This document shows positions 20,115 through 30,508 of a DNA stretch of 64,000 nucleotides, piece after piece (the first letter of the stretch is position 1; the number at the start of each line of letters is the position of its first letter). Where the stretch lies: positions 2,210,251 through 2,274,250 of the forward strand of contig OX463838.1 of the NCBI GenBank assembly GCA_949825065.1. Reading direction: 5' to 3'. The position numbers were made by a program, and so were the translations under genes. The notes beneath the pieces were generated by a model that did not search any database, was not told where the DNA came from, and saw only the letters and a list, made by a program, of their open reading frames with translations. The stretch is from Odontocerum albicorne. Its lineage: Eukaryota > Arthropoda > Insecta > Trichoptera > Odontoceridae.

Positions 20115-20555
20115 GTAAAATGAAAACCCGTTTCTACTGATTCAATACTTCGTTTATTGGATTTGTTAATTAATTTGACAAATTAATAATTAATCGGAAC
20201 AAGAAAACTATTATTTTAAACAAAAAGGGATAAATGATAAATCTGAGTTGATATTATACGGATCTCAAACTAATTTACACATTATAAATGTATAGAAAAA
20301 AAACTGAATATTAGAATCACTAACAAGTGGCAAATATCGCACAATTTGTGGTACTTACTTATTTCATACATAAATTAAAATCGAGTCTATTGCCAAGTGA
20401 ATTAATTGACAATCATTTTTTACAATGTTTTTTTTCGCGCAAAAGTATGTTAAGTATGCGATTTTAAAAAGAAGTATTCACAAAGTAAACATTTTTTTGA
20501 CAAGTTTACTCGCTAAGTTAACACGTACATAAAACATTGTTTGAGAGAAGTAAGT
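20115..20555. other. AT-rich, nothing recognised
   Basis: No supported feature. Confidence 0.4.
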
Positions 20556-20559
20556 TTAC

Positions 20560-20760
20560 ATGTGTGGAATCTGTGAAAGTTTACATGTGTGGAATTCATG
20601 GAAGTTTTCACGCGTGAAGAATGTGGAAGTTTTAATGTGTGAAAGAATGTGAAAGTTTTCATGTGTGAAAGAATTTGAACGTTTTAATGTGTGAAAGAAT
20701 GTGAAAGTTTTCATGTGTGAAATAATGTGAAAGGCGAATGTGAAAGTTTTCATGTGTGAT
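20560..20760. repeat. Degenerate tandem repeat (about 20-40 bp)
   Basis: GTGAAAGTTTTCATGTGTGA and variants recur about seven times with irregular spacing. Confidence 0.65.
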
Positions 20761-20764
20761 ATAA

Positions 20765-20935
20765 TGTGAAAGGAATGAAACACGTTATTTGACTGACTAG
20801 AAATTAAGAGTTTTTTCAGTCGCTTCTTAAAGCATGCCAAGGACGGAGCGAGTCGAGCGCGGAGAGATTGGTTTGTAACTGATTTCAGAGTCTCACTGCA
20901 TGTAGTGCGTGTAGTGCGGCGCGAGAGAGTAAGCA
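20765..20935 (-). mobile_element. LINE-X C-terminal fragment
   Basis: The minus strand reads RLAPSLACFKKRLKKLLISS. It borders the degenerate tandem repeat, whose unit resembles neighbouring LINE-X sequence (GGAATGAAACACG). Confidence 0.6.
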
Positions 20936-21413
20936 CAAAATAGGTTAATTTAATCCGCTATTATATGAAATATTAAAGAAGTTGTGTTTATGCAACCACT
21001 AAGTTTTTTTGAATGAGTAAAAAATACCCATTTATGACAACTCACACGCCACACACGTATAACCTGTTTGTTTGACTTTTAATTATTATCATGCAAGAAA
21101 AAAAAACAAGTAAATCGACACTTATTTCCCACCAGAGGAATTCAAATAAAGGCTTTGCTAATTATATCAATAATCCTAAAAATATATAATATTTATCCCA
21201 TTCCACATCTGAAACAACACAGTACTGAAAATAGGCCATAAAAATGTTTATGACAGATTTTACATAAATCTTTTCTTTATAAATATAAAAAATTTGATCA
21301 TTTGGTCTCATAAAAATGTCAATCATTAAATACTAAAACGTTAAAAATGTTAATCTTAAAAAAAAAATCTTTTACGAAATATGATTTCACTTTCATTTCA
21401 ATTCAATGGATAA

Positions 21414-21520
21414 TTTTATATAGCGCCGTTTAGAGGGCAAACTATCCTCAACGACGTTTTAATTTAGGATTCGAACTCATTATTATTAAACAAACACGTC
21501 TGGCAGCTATATGTAATATA
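21414..21520 (-). mobile_element. SINE-T / LINE-L 3' module, antisense
   Basis: The reverse complement carries the box-like AGACGTG...GGGTTCGAATC-type module and GGCGCTATATAAA end found in the long form of SINE-T and in the LINE-L 3' UTR. Confidence 0.5.
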
Positions 21521-21529
21521 GATGCGCAT

Positions 21530-22178
21530 GTATTTAAACTCCTGCTATGTTATTATATATATTTCCTTGTCATGTAAAATTATTCAAATGTATGTCTTTA
21601 AACTCCTGCTATGTTATTATTATATATATTTCCTTGTCATGTAAAATGATTGAAATGTATGTCTTTAAACTCCTGCTATGTTATTATTATATATATTTCC
21701 TTGTCATGTAAAATTATTGAAATGTATGTCTTTAAACTCCTGCTATGTTATTATTATATATATTTCCTTGTCATGTAAAATTATTGAAATGTATGTCTTT
21801 AAACTCCTGCTATGTTATTATTATATATATTTCCTTGCCATGTAAAATTATTGAAATGTATGTCTTTAAACTCCTGCTATGTTATTATTATATATATTTC
21901 CTTGTCATGTAAAATTATTGAAATGTATGTCTTTAAACTCCTGCTATGTTATTATTATATATATTTCCTTGTCATGTAAAATTATTGAAATGTATGTCTT
22001 TAAACTCCTGCTATGTTATTATTATATATATTTCCTTGTCATGTAAAGTTATTGAAATGTATGTCTTTAAACTCCTGCTATGTTATTATTATATATATTT
22101 CCTTGTCATGTAAAATTATTGAAATGTATGTCTTTAAACTCCTGCTATGTTATTATTATATATATTTATTGTCATGAA
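21530..22178. repeat. 67-bp minisatellite, about 9.6 copies
   Basis: The unit (AACTCCTGCTATGTTATTAT...) recurs at exact 67-bp steps: 21601, 21668, 21735, 21802, 21869 and on to 22137. The first unit is slightly shorter. Copies differ by single bases. No coding capacity. Confidence 0.95.
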
Positions 22179-22269
22179 AAAAAAATACTAAGTCTGAGGA
22201 TTAACACGAATGTCAGTAAAGGTACTTTCATAACTTGAACAATATTTTGATAACTTTGACACCACATTA

Positions 22270-22390
22270 TCCCATATCCTGATGACATCCGTGGCCTATT
22301 TGACAAGACGATTGACCTGGGGATTTCGAATTCGAATCTCGATAGTACCCGAAAAAAAGGTTTTCCAGTCTGGTAACTGTACTGACGCAT
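22270..22390 (+). mobile_element. SINE-T head fragment
   Basis: It has box A-like CCGTGGCCTATTTGACAAG and box B-like AATTCGAATCTC, then GGTTTTCCAGTCTGG of the SINE body. It is truncated after that. Confidence 0.55.
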
Positions 22391-22544
22391 GTGCTAGACA
22401 TTTTAATTACACACTTAACTTATTGCTCACTCGTTAGACACTCATACGAGTATTTTTGTCACTTGTCACATGTCGCGTAGTATTGCAACACGTTCGATGA
22501 CGAATCACGAGAACCGAAGACAGTGTTGTATTTAACATACATAC

Positions 22545-22900
22545 ATACAAACAATCACGTCATTTTCCTGTCGAGGTAGGCTGACAGTAAAAAGTGACAA
22601 ACTTTCGAGTCTCGACACACACATCCTTTCTCTGTTCTATATTCATCCACCTTCTCATACAAATCCTACTATTTGTCTGACTTTCTAAGTTTCTTTCTAT
22701 CAAAATATCATTCACTTGACAAACCATTATGTTCTTCGTCTTCCGTTCTCACACCTTCCCCTTACATTTACACTGAATATTTGTTTTGTTTGGCTTTCTT
22801 CATCCATTTGTTTCACATGCCTAAACCATTTCAGAAAGCTCATATATATCTTACTCAACACATCAACATTAAGTTCATATTCATCCACTATCGATTTTTT
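22545..22900 (-). mobile_element. LINE-V 3' end and C-terminus, antisense
   Basis: The left end is the reverse complement of the family's 3' terminus (ATACATACAAACAATCACG, CCTGTCGAGGTAGGC). The decayed HVE block lies at about 22805-22830. Confidence 0.55.
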
Positions 22901-23189
22901 CCGTTAAATAAATATAAAAAAAAAAAAGTTAAAAGGCAGCAAGTACAAATAGAAAAATAAAACGGTTCAGTTGGCCAATCTGGCTGAATATAAATTTCAC
23001 CCACTTACACGTATACACATGTATGGTCAGCAAAGTAATTAATTCTCCTCTGTTTATTCGTGCTGAAAAAATACGCAGAAAAAATCCAAGGTCATTTAAC
23101 AGTTCATCTACCGGTACCTAAAGCAGGCGTCCTGGCAGACTTCTGGAGGCCACACATTCTCGAATGAGGCAAGGAAATTAATTTGTTAG

Positions 23190-23287
23190 ATCATTTTGTT
23201 GACTTCTATGACATAATACGGAATGAATTGATAAGGAATGAATATGAATTTAAGGTTGTGCTGAGTATGACCAAGAAGATCCATCAG
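23190..23287 (+). mobile_element. LINE-V fragment
   Basis: It is colinear with 18400-18475 (ATAATACGGAATGAATTGAT, AATATGAATTTAAGGTTGTG). Confidence 0.45.
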
Positions 23288-24295
23288 GGTGAGGTATTTT
23301 GCTAGAGTTTTTGCCGTTGCAGGTCCCGTGGAATGATTTACCTCTTAGGCCAAGGCCACACCAAAGTGCTTCGTTAGGTGCTAAGCTAGGTTTTACGTGA
23401 CTCATATATTAGGTGACTTCATGCCTGGCCACACCAAAGTGCTACGCACAAATTCATTTGACAGTTGGGAGCGGTTGAGTCAACACACGATGTCAGTCTC
23501 AAAAGTAACCAATTTTATTACAACTTACCATCTTTATTTACTTTCTGTGCAACTTCATTCCAAAGTGATTTTATTACAGGTACTTTTTTCTACAATTTGC
23601 TCGATGGGTTCCACAAAGGCTCCCTTTTATACACAGCTGTCATTAAAACTTCCGCCATCTTGTAAATTAACTAACACTTCTGTTCGCTAGGGGATGATTC
23701 ACGATTCACTCGATGACTAATCGTCATGCAACGTGGCGCATAGCGTGCAGTGTGGCCACTGCAATAGTATGCGGTACGTTGCTTCGCTAGGATATGTCGC
23801 CTAACTCGCAACAGAGCTCTAAGCATCAAGCGAGGCTCCTACCTGTGTGGCCGAGGCCTTACTGTTTGAAATATGGGTGGCATTTGCAGCTTTAAGAAGC
23901 ACTTGAAGACAATCCTTTTTCGGAGTTATTATCAAAATTTATGCTGGTATGAGTATATGAACACTACACACATACATAACACTTCATCTTAAGCCGAAAA
24001 ATGTGGTACTATCACTTATCGGAAGTACTAATAAGGATTCTTTGTTGTTTGTATTCCCTTGGTAAGTTTTTTGCTGTTTTCTTACCAAATATGTTTTACT
24101 GAACATTCTTAATCTGATGGCACTATATTTTCTATCTTTACGCTTAATACGAGTATAAATATATTAAGTTATTTTTTAATATTTTTATCCTGTCAATAAA
24201 AGTGAGTCCGAGTCCCTAGTTAGAGCTCCATGGGGAGTTTGCTCTTAGAATGGCGCTATATAAATTGACCTTTTATTATTATATTATTATTAAGA
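23288..24295 (+). mobile_element. LINE-L C-terminus and 3' UTR, split by a TIR element
   Basis: The left part reads FAVAGPVE-like then WNDLPL just before 23345. After the 511-bp insertion the frame resumes as TV, stop, NMGGICSFKKHLKTILF. The WN.LP.......FK.HLK.. block is a standard C-terminus of CR1/L2-group LINEs. The 3' UTR runs to a TATATAAATT end followed by a TTATTATTATT-type tail at about 24270-24295. Confidence 0.7.
23348..23858. mobile_element. TIR MITE copy 1 (PIF/Harbinger-like), 511 bp, TTA target
   Basis: Ends are GGCCAAGGCCACACC and, inverted, GGCCTCGGCCACACAGG, flanked by TTA at 23345-23347 and 23859-23861. No transposase is encoded. The 3-bp TTA duplication suggests the PIF/Harbinger superfamily, but this is inferred from ends alone. 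A second copy in opposite orientation is at 32938-33415. Confidence 0.65.
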
Positions 24296-24945
24296 CCACT
24301 CTTAGATGGTTTGGGTATGTGAGACGAATGCATGAATAAAGAGTAAAAAAAAAGAAATATAAAGCGCAAATATGAGTAAAAGGCAACCTCCGTAGTTGGT
24401 AAGACTTCTATCTTCCAACTCGGAGGTTGCGTGTTCGATTCGCGTTGGAGCCCAGTTTAAAAAAAATGGGTTTTTAGTCTGGTTTTTATTTAAGGCCTCA
24501 TAAATTCTTATCATGTTGGTTAGATGAGATTGCTACATGGCAATAATGCTATAAGGTTGTACTGTATACCAAAAAAAGTGTACATAATTCGTTCGGGTGC
24601 TGTTATAGTTGCCAGACGTGAATTGTTTAGTATTAGTGAGTTCGAGTCACGAATTAGCGCCCTCTTGATGGAAATATGCTCTCAAAACGGCACTATATAA
24701 AATTGTTATTTCAATTGAAAAAAAAGGCATGAGAGATGAATACCAAATAAAACATGATTAGATCAAGTGAATGATATTTTGAAAGAACGAATCGTAGAGA
24801 AATTATGGGAGTTGTATGCTAAGGTTTGTATATGTTAGATTTAGAAAAGGTGAAGGATATGTATTGAGATCGGAATGACTAGTGCTCCGTCCTCTCTGCC
24901 TATCCAGACAGGGAAATGGCTTGATAGTTTGTGTGTATGTTATTT
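24296..24945 (+). mobile_element. LINE-V C-terminus and 3' end, split by SINE-T
   Basis: The left part reads TLRWFGYVRRMHE. After the SINE it resumes at about 24713 and ends CTCTGCCTATCCAGACAGGG. AAAAGGCA at the left junction and AAAAGGCA at the right form the duplicated target. Confidence 0.65.
24383..24712 (+). mobile_element. SINE-T, full long form
   Basis: The head has box B GTGTTCGATTCG. The body has TTTAGTCTGG and TTTAAGGCCTCATAAAT. Module 1, from LINE-X, is GAGATTGCTACATGGCAATA. Module 2, from LINE-L, is GAGTTCGAGTCACGAATTAG then CGGCACTATATAAAATT. Length is about 330 bp. It sits inside a LINE-V copy with a TSD, so it was mobilised after that LINE. Confidence 0.8.
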
Positions 24946-24954
24946 CATACTTTC

Positions 24955-25012
24955 ACATTAATATATCTGACGGATTTATTGCATTAAAGCAATTTCTTCC
25001 AATCAACCAGAT
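24955..25012 (-). mobile_element. LINE-X/SINE-T tail fragment
   Basis: It is the reverse complement of the GAAGAAATTGC...GCAATAAATCCG module only. Confidence 0.4.
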
Positions 25013-25199
25013 TTTGTTTTATAAATATTTTCGGTATCCATGACTGTATTAAGAACTTTTTTTTTCTATTACATGGTACCTTTTAACTAATCCTAAATGA
25101 AAAGCGTGGCTTGAAGACCATATTGTCTTCGATCCCGTTTTCAAGCCATATCGAATTCGGCTCGTCGTCAAACGTGTTGGATATACTACGCCATAAGAG

Positions 25200-25290
25200 A
25201 CAACATATGCGACTAAAAGGTGTAGCACGTACGAGTACTGTCCTCTGTGCCTACCCCGACAGATAAATAGTGTGATGGTATGTACGTTAT
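25200..25290 (+). mobile_element. LINE-V 3' end
   Basis: It shows CTCTGTGCCTACCCCGACAG then GTGTGATGGTATGTACG. Confidence 0.5.
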
Positions 25291-25954
25291 TTTGTTTAGA
25301 AACGCTCAACAGATTTAATTCACTCAAAATATCCGAGCAGAAGATATTACATGTGAATATTAAGTCAGGTGTCGTTGACACTGAATTATTTTTTCCGACT
25401 ATTTTTCCTTCTGGCAACTCATCAGACTTTCTAAACGAAATGTCAAAATTTATATGTTTGACGTCATTCACGATATTAAAAATTCTAATAAACTATAATT
25501 TTATTCCACAATCCTACACAATGTTTGACCTTACAACGTCATATAAAATTATTGTCAACTCGTATTTCAATAGTTCGGAACTATCACGGCGTGTCATGTT
25601 ACAAGTTACTTGTAAGCCCACCCGGCAAGATGTTACGTTCCATAGAGAGGTGGTTGCAACTAATTATTTGATATTCTTACATAACAAGACTTGCACATAT
25701 TGAGTAGTCAATATGGGCATTGTGAGGATTTTCGTGTCGCTTTGCTACTCACAGAAATGAAGCAAAGAAATTATTCTTGCCGGGATAAATTGATTGAATT
25801 GTATATTTTTAATTTTATATTTGTTTTTTTTTCTATTGTCTTTACATGTTAATGTAAAATTTTAATAAAATAAGGTAATATGGCCGTTGAAATAAGAAAA
25901 TCATTTATTTTATTTTATTTTATTTTAAAGGAGTCTGGTTCATATCGGCATAAA
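25291..25954. other. AT-rich, nothing recognised; TTTTA microsatellite
   Basis: A 143-codon plus frame (25272-25703) has no recognisable motif and overlaps a 140-codon minus frame, so I do not call it a gene. A (TTTTA)n run lies at about 25902-25928. Confidence 0.4.
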
Positions 25955-26037
25955 ATTTCAATCCGAGGGATCGAAATCGCAATCCCCGGGTTGAGAGACA
26001 GGCGTATATTATCAATTAGGTCATGGACTTCGCCATA
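25955..26037 (-). mobile_element. tRNA-like SINE head, antisense
   Basis: The reverse complement has box A-like CATGACCTAATTGATAAT and box B-like GATTTCGATCCC at tRNA spacing. Confidence 0.4.
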
Positions 26038-26162
26038 ACTAAAAAGAAGTCGTTACAAGAGGAATTAAGAAAATGAGATGGCTTAGAAACAATAAAATAA
26101 TGAATTGCAAAAGTCTTACGAAACAATGATTAACATGAAAAGAGGGGAAATGAGTTGAAGGA

Positions 26163-26330
26163 GATACGCATCATACATACCATCGAGCCGTTTCCCAGTC
26201 GGGATTATCAGAGAGCGCCAGAATTTCTTAACGCGACACACGTCTTTCGACGCTTTTACATCCATACACCTTATCATACAGTTTCTACGATTTCTTTGAC
26301 TTTTTATAATTGCTCTTTCAAATTATTATT
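26163..26330 (-). mobile_element. LINE-V 3' end, antisense
   Basis: It matches the 3' region of the antisense copies at 43.6 and 58.4 kb (GAGCGCCAGAATTT, ACATCCATACACC, TTTCTACGATTTCTTTGAC). Confidence 0.5.
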
Positions 26331-26795
26331 TGAAAGAGGAAATGTTAAAAGGAACGATAAGAGAAAGATTAACGCTGTTGGGGTGCGTGCATTAAGGAAA
26401 TTTGTGGAGAGTCAATGTTTGAAACAAGGTGGGAGTGGAGGCATTAACAATGAATTCGTGGATAAAATTGATATTTTAAGTATGTTAAAAAAGGAGCTTT
26501 AAAATGGATTGGACAAGTAGAGAGAATGGATTATGAAAGAATGGCTAAGCGAGTACACAAGTAAGAAAAGCAAGGTGTGCAAGGAAGAGAGGCAGACCGA
26601 GAAAAACGCGATTGAACCAGATTTTGAAAGAATGTAAAGTGAGAAGTATAAATAATAAAATATTATGAATTATGAGTGGTATGTGGAGTGTGGATGAGGC
26701 AAAGGTTGTATGCTTGGATAGAAAAGTTTGGAGATCTGTTCTCTCTGCCTATCCCGCAAGAGACACGGCGTGATGATATGTACGTAAGTAAAATA
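26331..26795 (+). mobile_element. LINE-V C-terminus to 3' end
   Basis: It reads KRKINAVGVRALRK, then (frameshifted) decayed RWFGHVE, KEERQTEKNAIEPDFERM-like linker, and ends CTCTGCCTATCCCGCAAGAG / CGTGATGATATG. It sits tail to tail with antisense LINE-V on both sides. Confidence 0.6.
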
Positions 26796-27035
26796 CTATT
26801 CACTTGATTCAACCACCCTTTCCTTGATCTCTCTGTGAAACTCCTTCCACTCACTTTTGCACCGTTTTTTTTGTATTGATAATATTTCTCCATTCATTCG
26901 TCCTACACGCTTAAACCATCTCAGAGTGATCTTAATTGATAAATCTGCCTTAAGTTCACATTCAGCCCTTACAACTTCACTAAGTATTCTGTTCTACACT
27001 GTTATCCTGTGTATTATTATCAGTGCACGCATTTC
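26796..27035 (-). mobile_element. LINE-V fragment, antisense
   Basis: The HVE-block counterpart lies at 26900-26925 (ACGCTTAAACCATCTCAGAG). No open frame. Confidence 0.5.
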
Positions 27036-27202
27036 TACAGCAATTCGGCTCCTTAATTAAATACTTTTCTACATTGAAGAAGATATAAGATGAGTCATTT
27101 GTAGTGAGGAAAAATGAGAAATGTGAAAATTAGAAAACCACGTACGAGTTTAAAATCTTTGCATGAAAATCAGTCAATTGTTTCAAAATAAACTGTTATC
27201 TA

Positions 27203-27747
27203 GGTCTTTCAAATTGAGCGGTTTTTTTAATTAATTTTTTTTGAATTCTTGAATAAAACACACAATTTGCATTGATTTAAAAAAACTTTTTATTAGTAAT
27301 TGAAGTATAATGTATGACATTTCAACACAAAAAAACAATATCCGCCAAATCTCCACCTCTTGCAGGTCCACAATGTCCACTCCTTTGTTAAAAAAATTCA
27401 TAGAAATTCTGGCATAATTGCGGTTCTAACTCACCAATAACGCGAATAATTTCGTCCTTCACATTAGGAGTTGATCGGGGGTCATTCTAATAGATCTGGC
27501 TTTTCACGTAACCCTAGAGAAAATAGTCCAACGGTGTATCACACGATCTTGGTGGCCAATTAACATCACCGTTTCCGGAGATTACAATATTTAAAATAAT
27601 TCAACCATTTGAACGCATTGTTTATACGACTCCATTTTTATAAATGTCACACATTAAACTTCTCAAATGTCACAAGCCCCAGGCAAGTTCACGACGCCAT
27701 CTGTGTTTTATCCAAGAATTAGAAAAAAAGCTCAATTTGAAAGACCC
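27203..27747 (-). mobile_element. Tc1/mariner-like element, deleted, with TIRs
   Basis: TIRs GGTCTTTCAAATTGAGC (27203-27219) and its exact complement (27730-27746) are bounded by TA on each side. The minus strand carries the transposase C-terminus: NWPPRSCDTPLDYFL, stop, GYVKSQIY. CD.TPLDYFLWGY surrounds the third catalytic acidic residue of IS630/Tc1/mariner transposases. The rest of the ORF is deleted and frameshifted. Confidence 0.75.
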
Positions 27748-27879
27748 TATATTATGTAAGTGTTAAATATTTCTAAGATATGTTGTTTATAGTTAAGGTA
27801 TTAATGTTGTGGAGGTTTAAAGACATTGTAATTTATTTTTATCAAACACTGTTTATTCCACTTTTTTGTAACGGTATAA

Positions 27880-27917
27880 CCCTACCGGTTTCAAGGCTTT
27901 CACCTCATATTCAGGGG
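27880..27917 (-). ncRNA. Hammerhead-like motif (PLE1), core mutated
   Basis: The layout is as in other copies, but the core reads CTGAATA, replacing the essential G8. Predicted inactive. Confidence 0.55.
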
Positions 27918-27935
27918 AGCACAAAGAATACTAAA

Positions 27936-28193
27936 TTATGTTCGAACTGGTACTGATATACACGCTTCAACGGTTGGGGGCTGAGGGAAGAGGGAGGCAT
28001 GGGACGATTTCGGCCAAGAGCGGAGAGATTTTTGGGATATATAACTATTCACCAGATGTTCGGATCGATGTACTGACTTAGAAAGTTCTAGGGCCTCTAA
28101 TCTGTCCAATTTATTTCCGTTACCACCGATATTAAAGAATTTGGCATCATCGATAGAAAAAGTATGGTTTTCACGGTGACAATGATTAGCCAT
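27936..28193 (-). pseudogene. Penelope-like ORF C-terminal fragment (GIY-YIG region end)
   Basis: The frame reads MANHCHRENHTFSIDDAKFF then NKLDRLEALELSK. H....NH.F..DD.........R...E...I/L.K is the pattern at the end of the GIY-YIG endonuclease domain of Penelope-like elements. It continues as LVNSYISQKSLRSWPKSSHA, colinear with 16.96 kb. Only about 85 codons remain, and the reverse transcriptase is gone. The family call is by motif recognition. Confidence 0.7.
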
Positions 28194-28490
28194 TTCAGAA
28201 TAAATTATAGGAGGTGAAAGCCTTGAAACCGGTAGGGTTATACCGTTACAAAAAAGTGGAATAAACAGTGTTTGATAAAAGTAAATTACAATTTCTAAGA
28301 TATTATATTACTCATTAAGATTATTAAAAATAAAATGACGTGTACGGAATGAAAGTGAAATTGGTTCATAGTTAATGCGTATATTTTTTATTAGTTCTTA
28401 AGATATACATTTGTATATAGGTACAGTCTTTGGTAAATATTTTGTGTTATATATTACTTTATTAAATATATAATAAATAAACATGGTTAG

Positions 28491-29619
28491 TAAAAAAAAT
28501 TAATTCTTTTATCTTTTTTAAGTATGATTGAAATTCTTTAGATAAGTTTTATTAAAAAAGAAGAGATAATACTATGTAATAATAAAACAAAGATTATGTT
28601 CTTGTATTGTTATACGTTATGACAATAGGACTTAATAATGAAGACTGCTGGACTAAGATTATGAAACAAAGATTATTCGAAAATCTCTCACATTTGTAAC
28701 AAAAGGTTACATAATTTATTATAAATTAATTAATAAAACGGTTTTAAAACCATCAATTTTTTATCACAATATAAACATTTCCAAGTGATTCACTATTGAT
28801 ATTGGATGGTGTATTCGTTATGAATATAATCATTATAATAGTTCGTCTTCGATTCAATTTGTTAAAGACATAGGCCATCCCTTGTGATCGAGTATTATTA
28901 TTATACTTCAGAAAATGTAGGTTGGGTCCTCAACATTTTAAACGTCATGTCTCAAAGGGATGGGATAAAATCGTTTATTTTTACAAATCGAATAGTTTTT
29001 TTATAAATCGAAAAATTGTTTATCTCTAAACTGACGTTTTAATTCCTAATTTTCATTATACTGACTTTATAATGTATTGTATGATTTGTATATATCTTTA
29101 AATATGCCAAGATTCACTATGAATTAATACTAATTACGAACATTTAATTTTATGTATAAAAAAATCGAAAATCCAATTACCGTAGCCAATGCAGACTAAC
29201 GTAGTGACTTTTGACAAACGTCACCAAATATTATTTGATTTTAACAAACTGACATATTTTTGCTAATTTGTAATAAGATGTATTAATTTGTCATTATTGT
29301 TGGCTTTATGTAATGTATTTACCTAAATAACTTGTTATTTATTAGAATCGAGGCTTATATTCAAGTTGATGAAATAATTAAAATTACTGAACGTCGTTCC
29401 AAGGTTGTATTGGGGTAAATTTGTGAAACGTCACAAGGACCATACTACATCTTCTTTAGTATAAACACCATATTTTTGCCATGCCCAATGAATGTTGAAT
29501 TTGTTCTTTCTTCGAAGAACTTTTCCACTGTTGTTTTTTTGAATATTAATCATTGGAAGCTAGAAATTGTCTAAAATATTCTAAATAAAAAAAATTATGT
29601 TGACTCCGTTTTCGGCTTT
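28491..29619. other. AT-rich, nothing recognised
   Basis: No motif or boundary found over about 1.1 kb. Confidence 0.4.
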
Positions 29620-29624
29620 GATGT

Positions 29625-29672
29625 GGTGGCACAAATTATCCTGGCGAGGGTTAATTATTTATTATTAAAAAC
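29625..29672 (+). mobile_element. 3' terminus of the 59.1-kb LINE family
   Basis: GTGGTGGCACAAATTATCCT and the following GTTAATTATT match the 3' end at 59459-59512. Confidence 0.45.
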
Positions 29673-30133
29673 AAATAATATATTCAGAAAAGCCCAATGG
29701 TCTCGAAAGCGAACGCAAGTCCTTCCTTATCAATTATAAAGAGGCAAAGGTTTGAAATAAATGGATTTCTTCACAGTCCACGTGTCCTTAAGTCGAGTGT
29801 TAATGTGCTCCATTTAGAGAGCGGACATGGCTTGAGAAATATGACGACCGTTAGAAAGAGGAAGGCGATCGGGTGTTATGTTGGCCGCACGGACAGGCGC
29901 CCGCTCACATGCGCTGGACGTGCCGTCAACCATTAGTTCGCGAGCTAATTAATAAAGTTGAGATATTAAAAAAAAAAGCTCAACTCCCATTATTTTCAAT
30001 TGACACATATTAAGTTTTTTCAAAAAACACTATCAGTTATGAATGTTAGTCTTTTTCCAAAAGACATCATCAAATTCTTTAGCTTCTATCTAGACAGAAA
30101 ACTCTTATTTGATAGGCAAATTAAGTATAATAC
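29673..30133. other. Unassigned; 79-codon frame of unknown nature
   Basis: The plus frame 29697-29936 is GC-balanced and ends shortly before an AT-rich tail with AATAAA, but I recognise no domain. Left unassigned. Confidence 0.3.
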
Positions 30134-30345
30134 CTGGTGGTTAGTAATACACATCGGGTTTAAGAAAGAGACTGTTGGTCATAATCGGCTAACTTCGGCT
30201 TTGTAGAGCGTTGTCTCTGTCGCACGATGCGCTAACAGTCTCTCGACGGAACATGTCAGAGACGACGCTCTACAAAACCGAAGTTAGCCGATTATGGCCG
30301 ACAGTTTCTTTCTTAAGCCCGATGTGTATTACTTACCGCCGGATA
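30134..30345. repeat. Foldback repeat, about 95-bp arms
   Basis: GTAATACACATCGGGTTTAA...ATAATCGGCTAACTTCGGC...TAGAGCG is mirrored by CGCTCTACAAAACCGAAGTT...AGCCCGATGTGTATTAC. The loop is GCACGATGCGCTAACAGTCT and neighbours. One arm plus loop recurs at 55.31-55.45 kb. Confidence 0.8.
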
Positions 30346-30508
30346 CTGTTATATCATTTATTCGGGCTTCTATAGTATTTCTAATTTGTACGTCGTAGTC
30401 TCCCAAATAAGATAAACAATATTTTAAATTCATTTGTTGTTTCGCGTCTGGATTAATAAAAATAATAAAAAGGTAATTTATAGAGCCCGACATCAGATTC
30501 TCTTCAAT

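Larger units (their letters stand above)
27782..28290 (-). mobile_element. PLE1 element: inverted 5' arm, coding fragment, 3' terminal repeat
   Basis: On the minus strand the order is an inverted terminal-repeat arm (28290-28205), a coding fragment (28193-27936), then the direct terminal repeat with hammerhead-like core and tail ending CTTAACTATAAACAAC at 27782. A 13-bp TSD ATTTCTAAGATAT lies at 27769-27781 and 28291-28303. This copy ties the ribozyme-like repeats to Penelope-type coding sequence. Confidence 0.8.
27175..28490 (+). mobile_element. Jockey LINE 3' UTR carrying two nested insertions
   Basis: The pieces 27175-27200, 27750-27781 and 28304-28490 together match the Jockey 3' UTR at 45.86-46.08 kb (CTGTTATCTA, TATGTAAGTGTTAAATATTT, TATATATTACTTTATTAAAT). 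Between them lie a Tc1/mariner-like element at a TA and a PLE1 element with a 13-bp TSD. Coding sequence of this Jockey copy is absent. Confidence 0.7.

Noticed and set aside
21530..22178. CRISPR array from regular 67-bp repeats
   Set aside because: Units are continuous tandem copies with no unique spacers, and the context is eukaryotic.
22673..22960. 95-codon hydrophobic plus frame
   Set aside because: It is the reverse complement of decayed LINE-V sequence, not a gene.
25272..25703. 143-codon plus-strand frame and overlapping 140-codon minus-strand frame
   Set aside because: Neither shows a recognisable domain, they overlap each other, and nothing flanking suggests exons.
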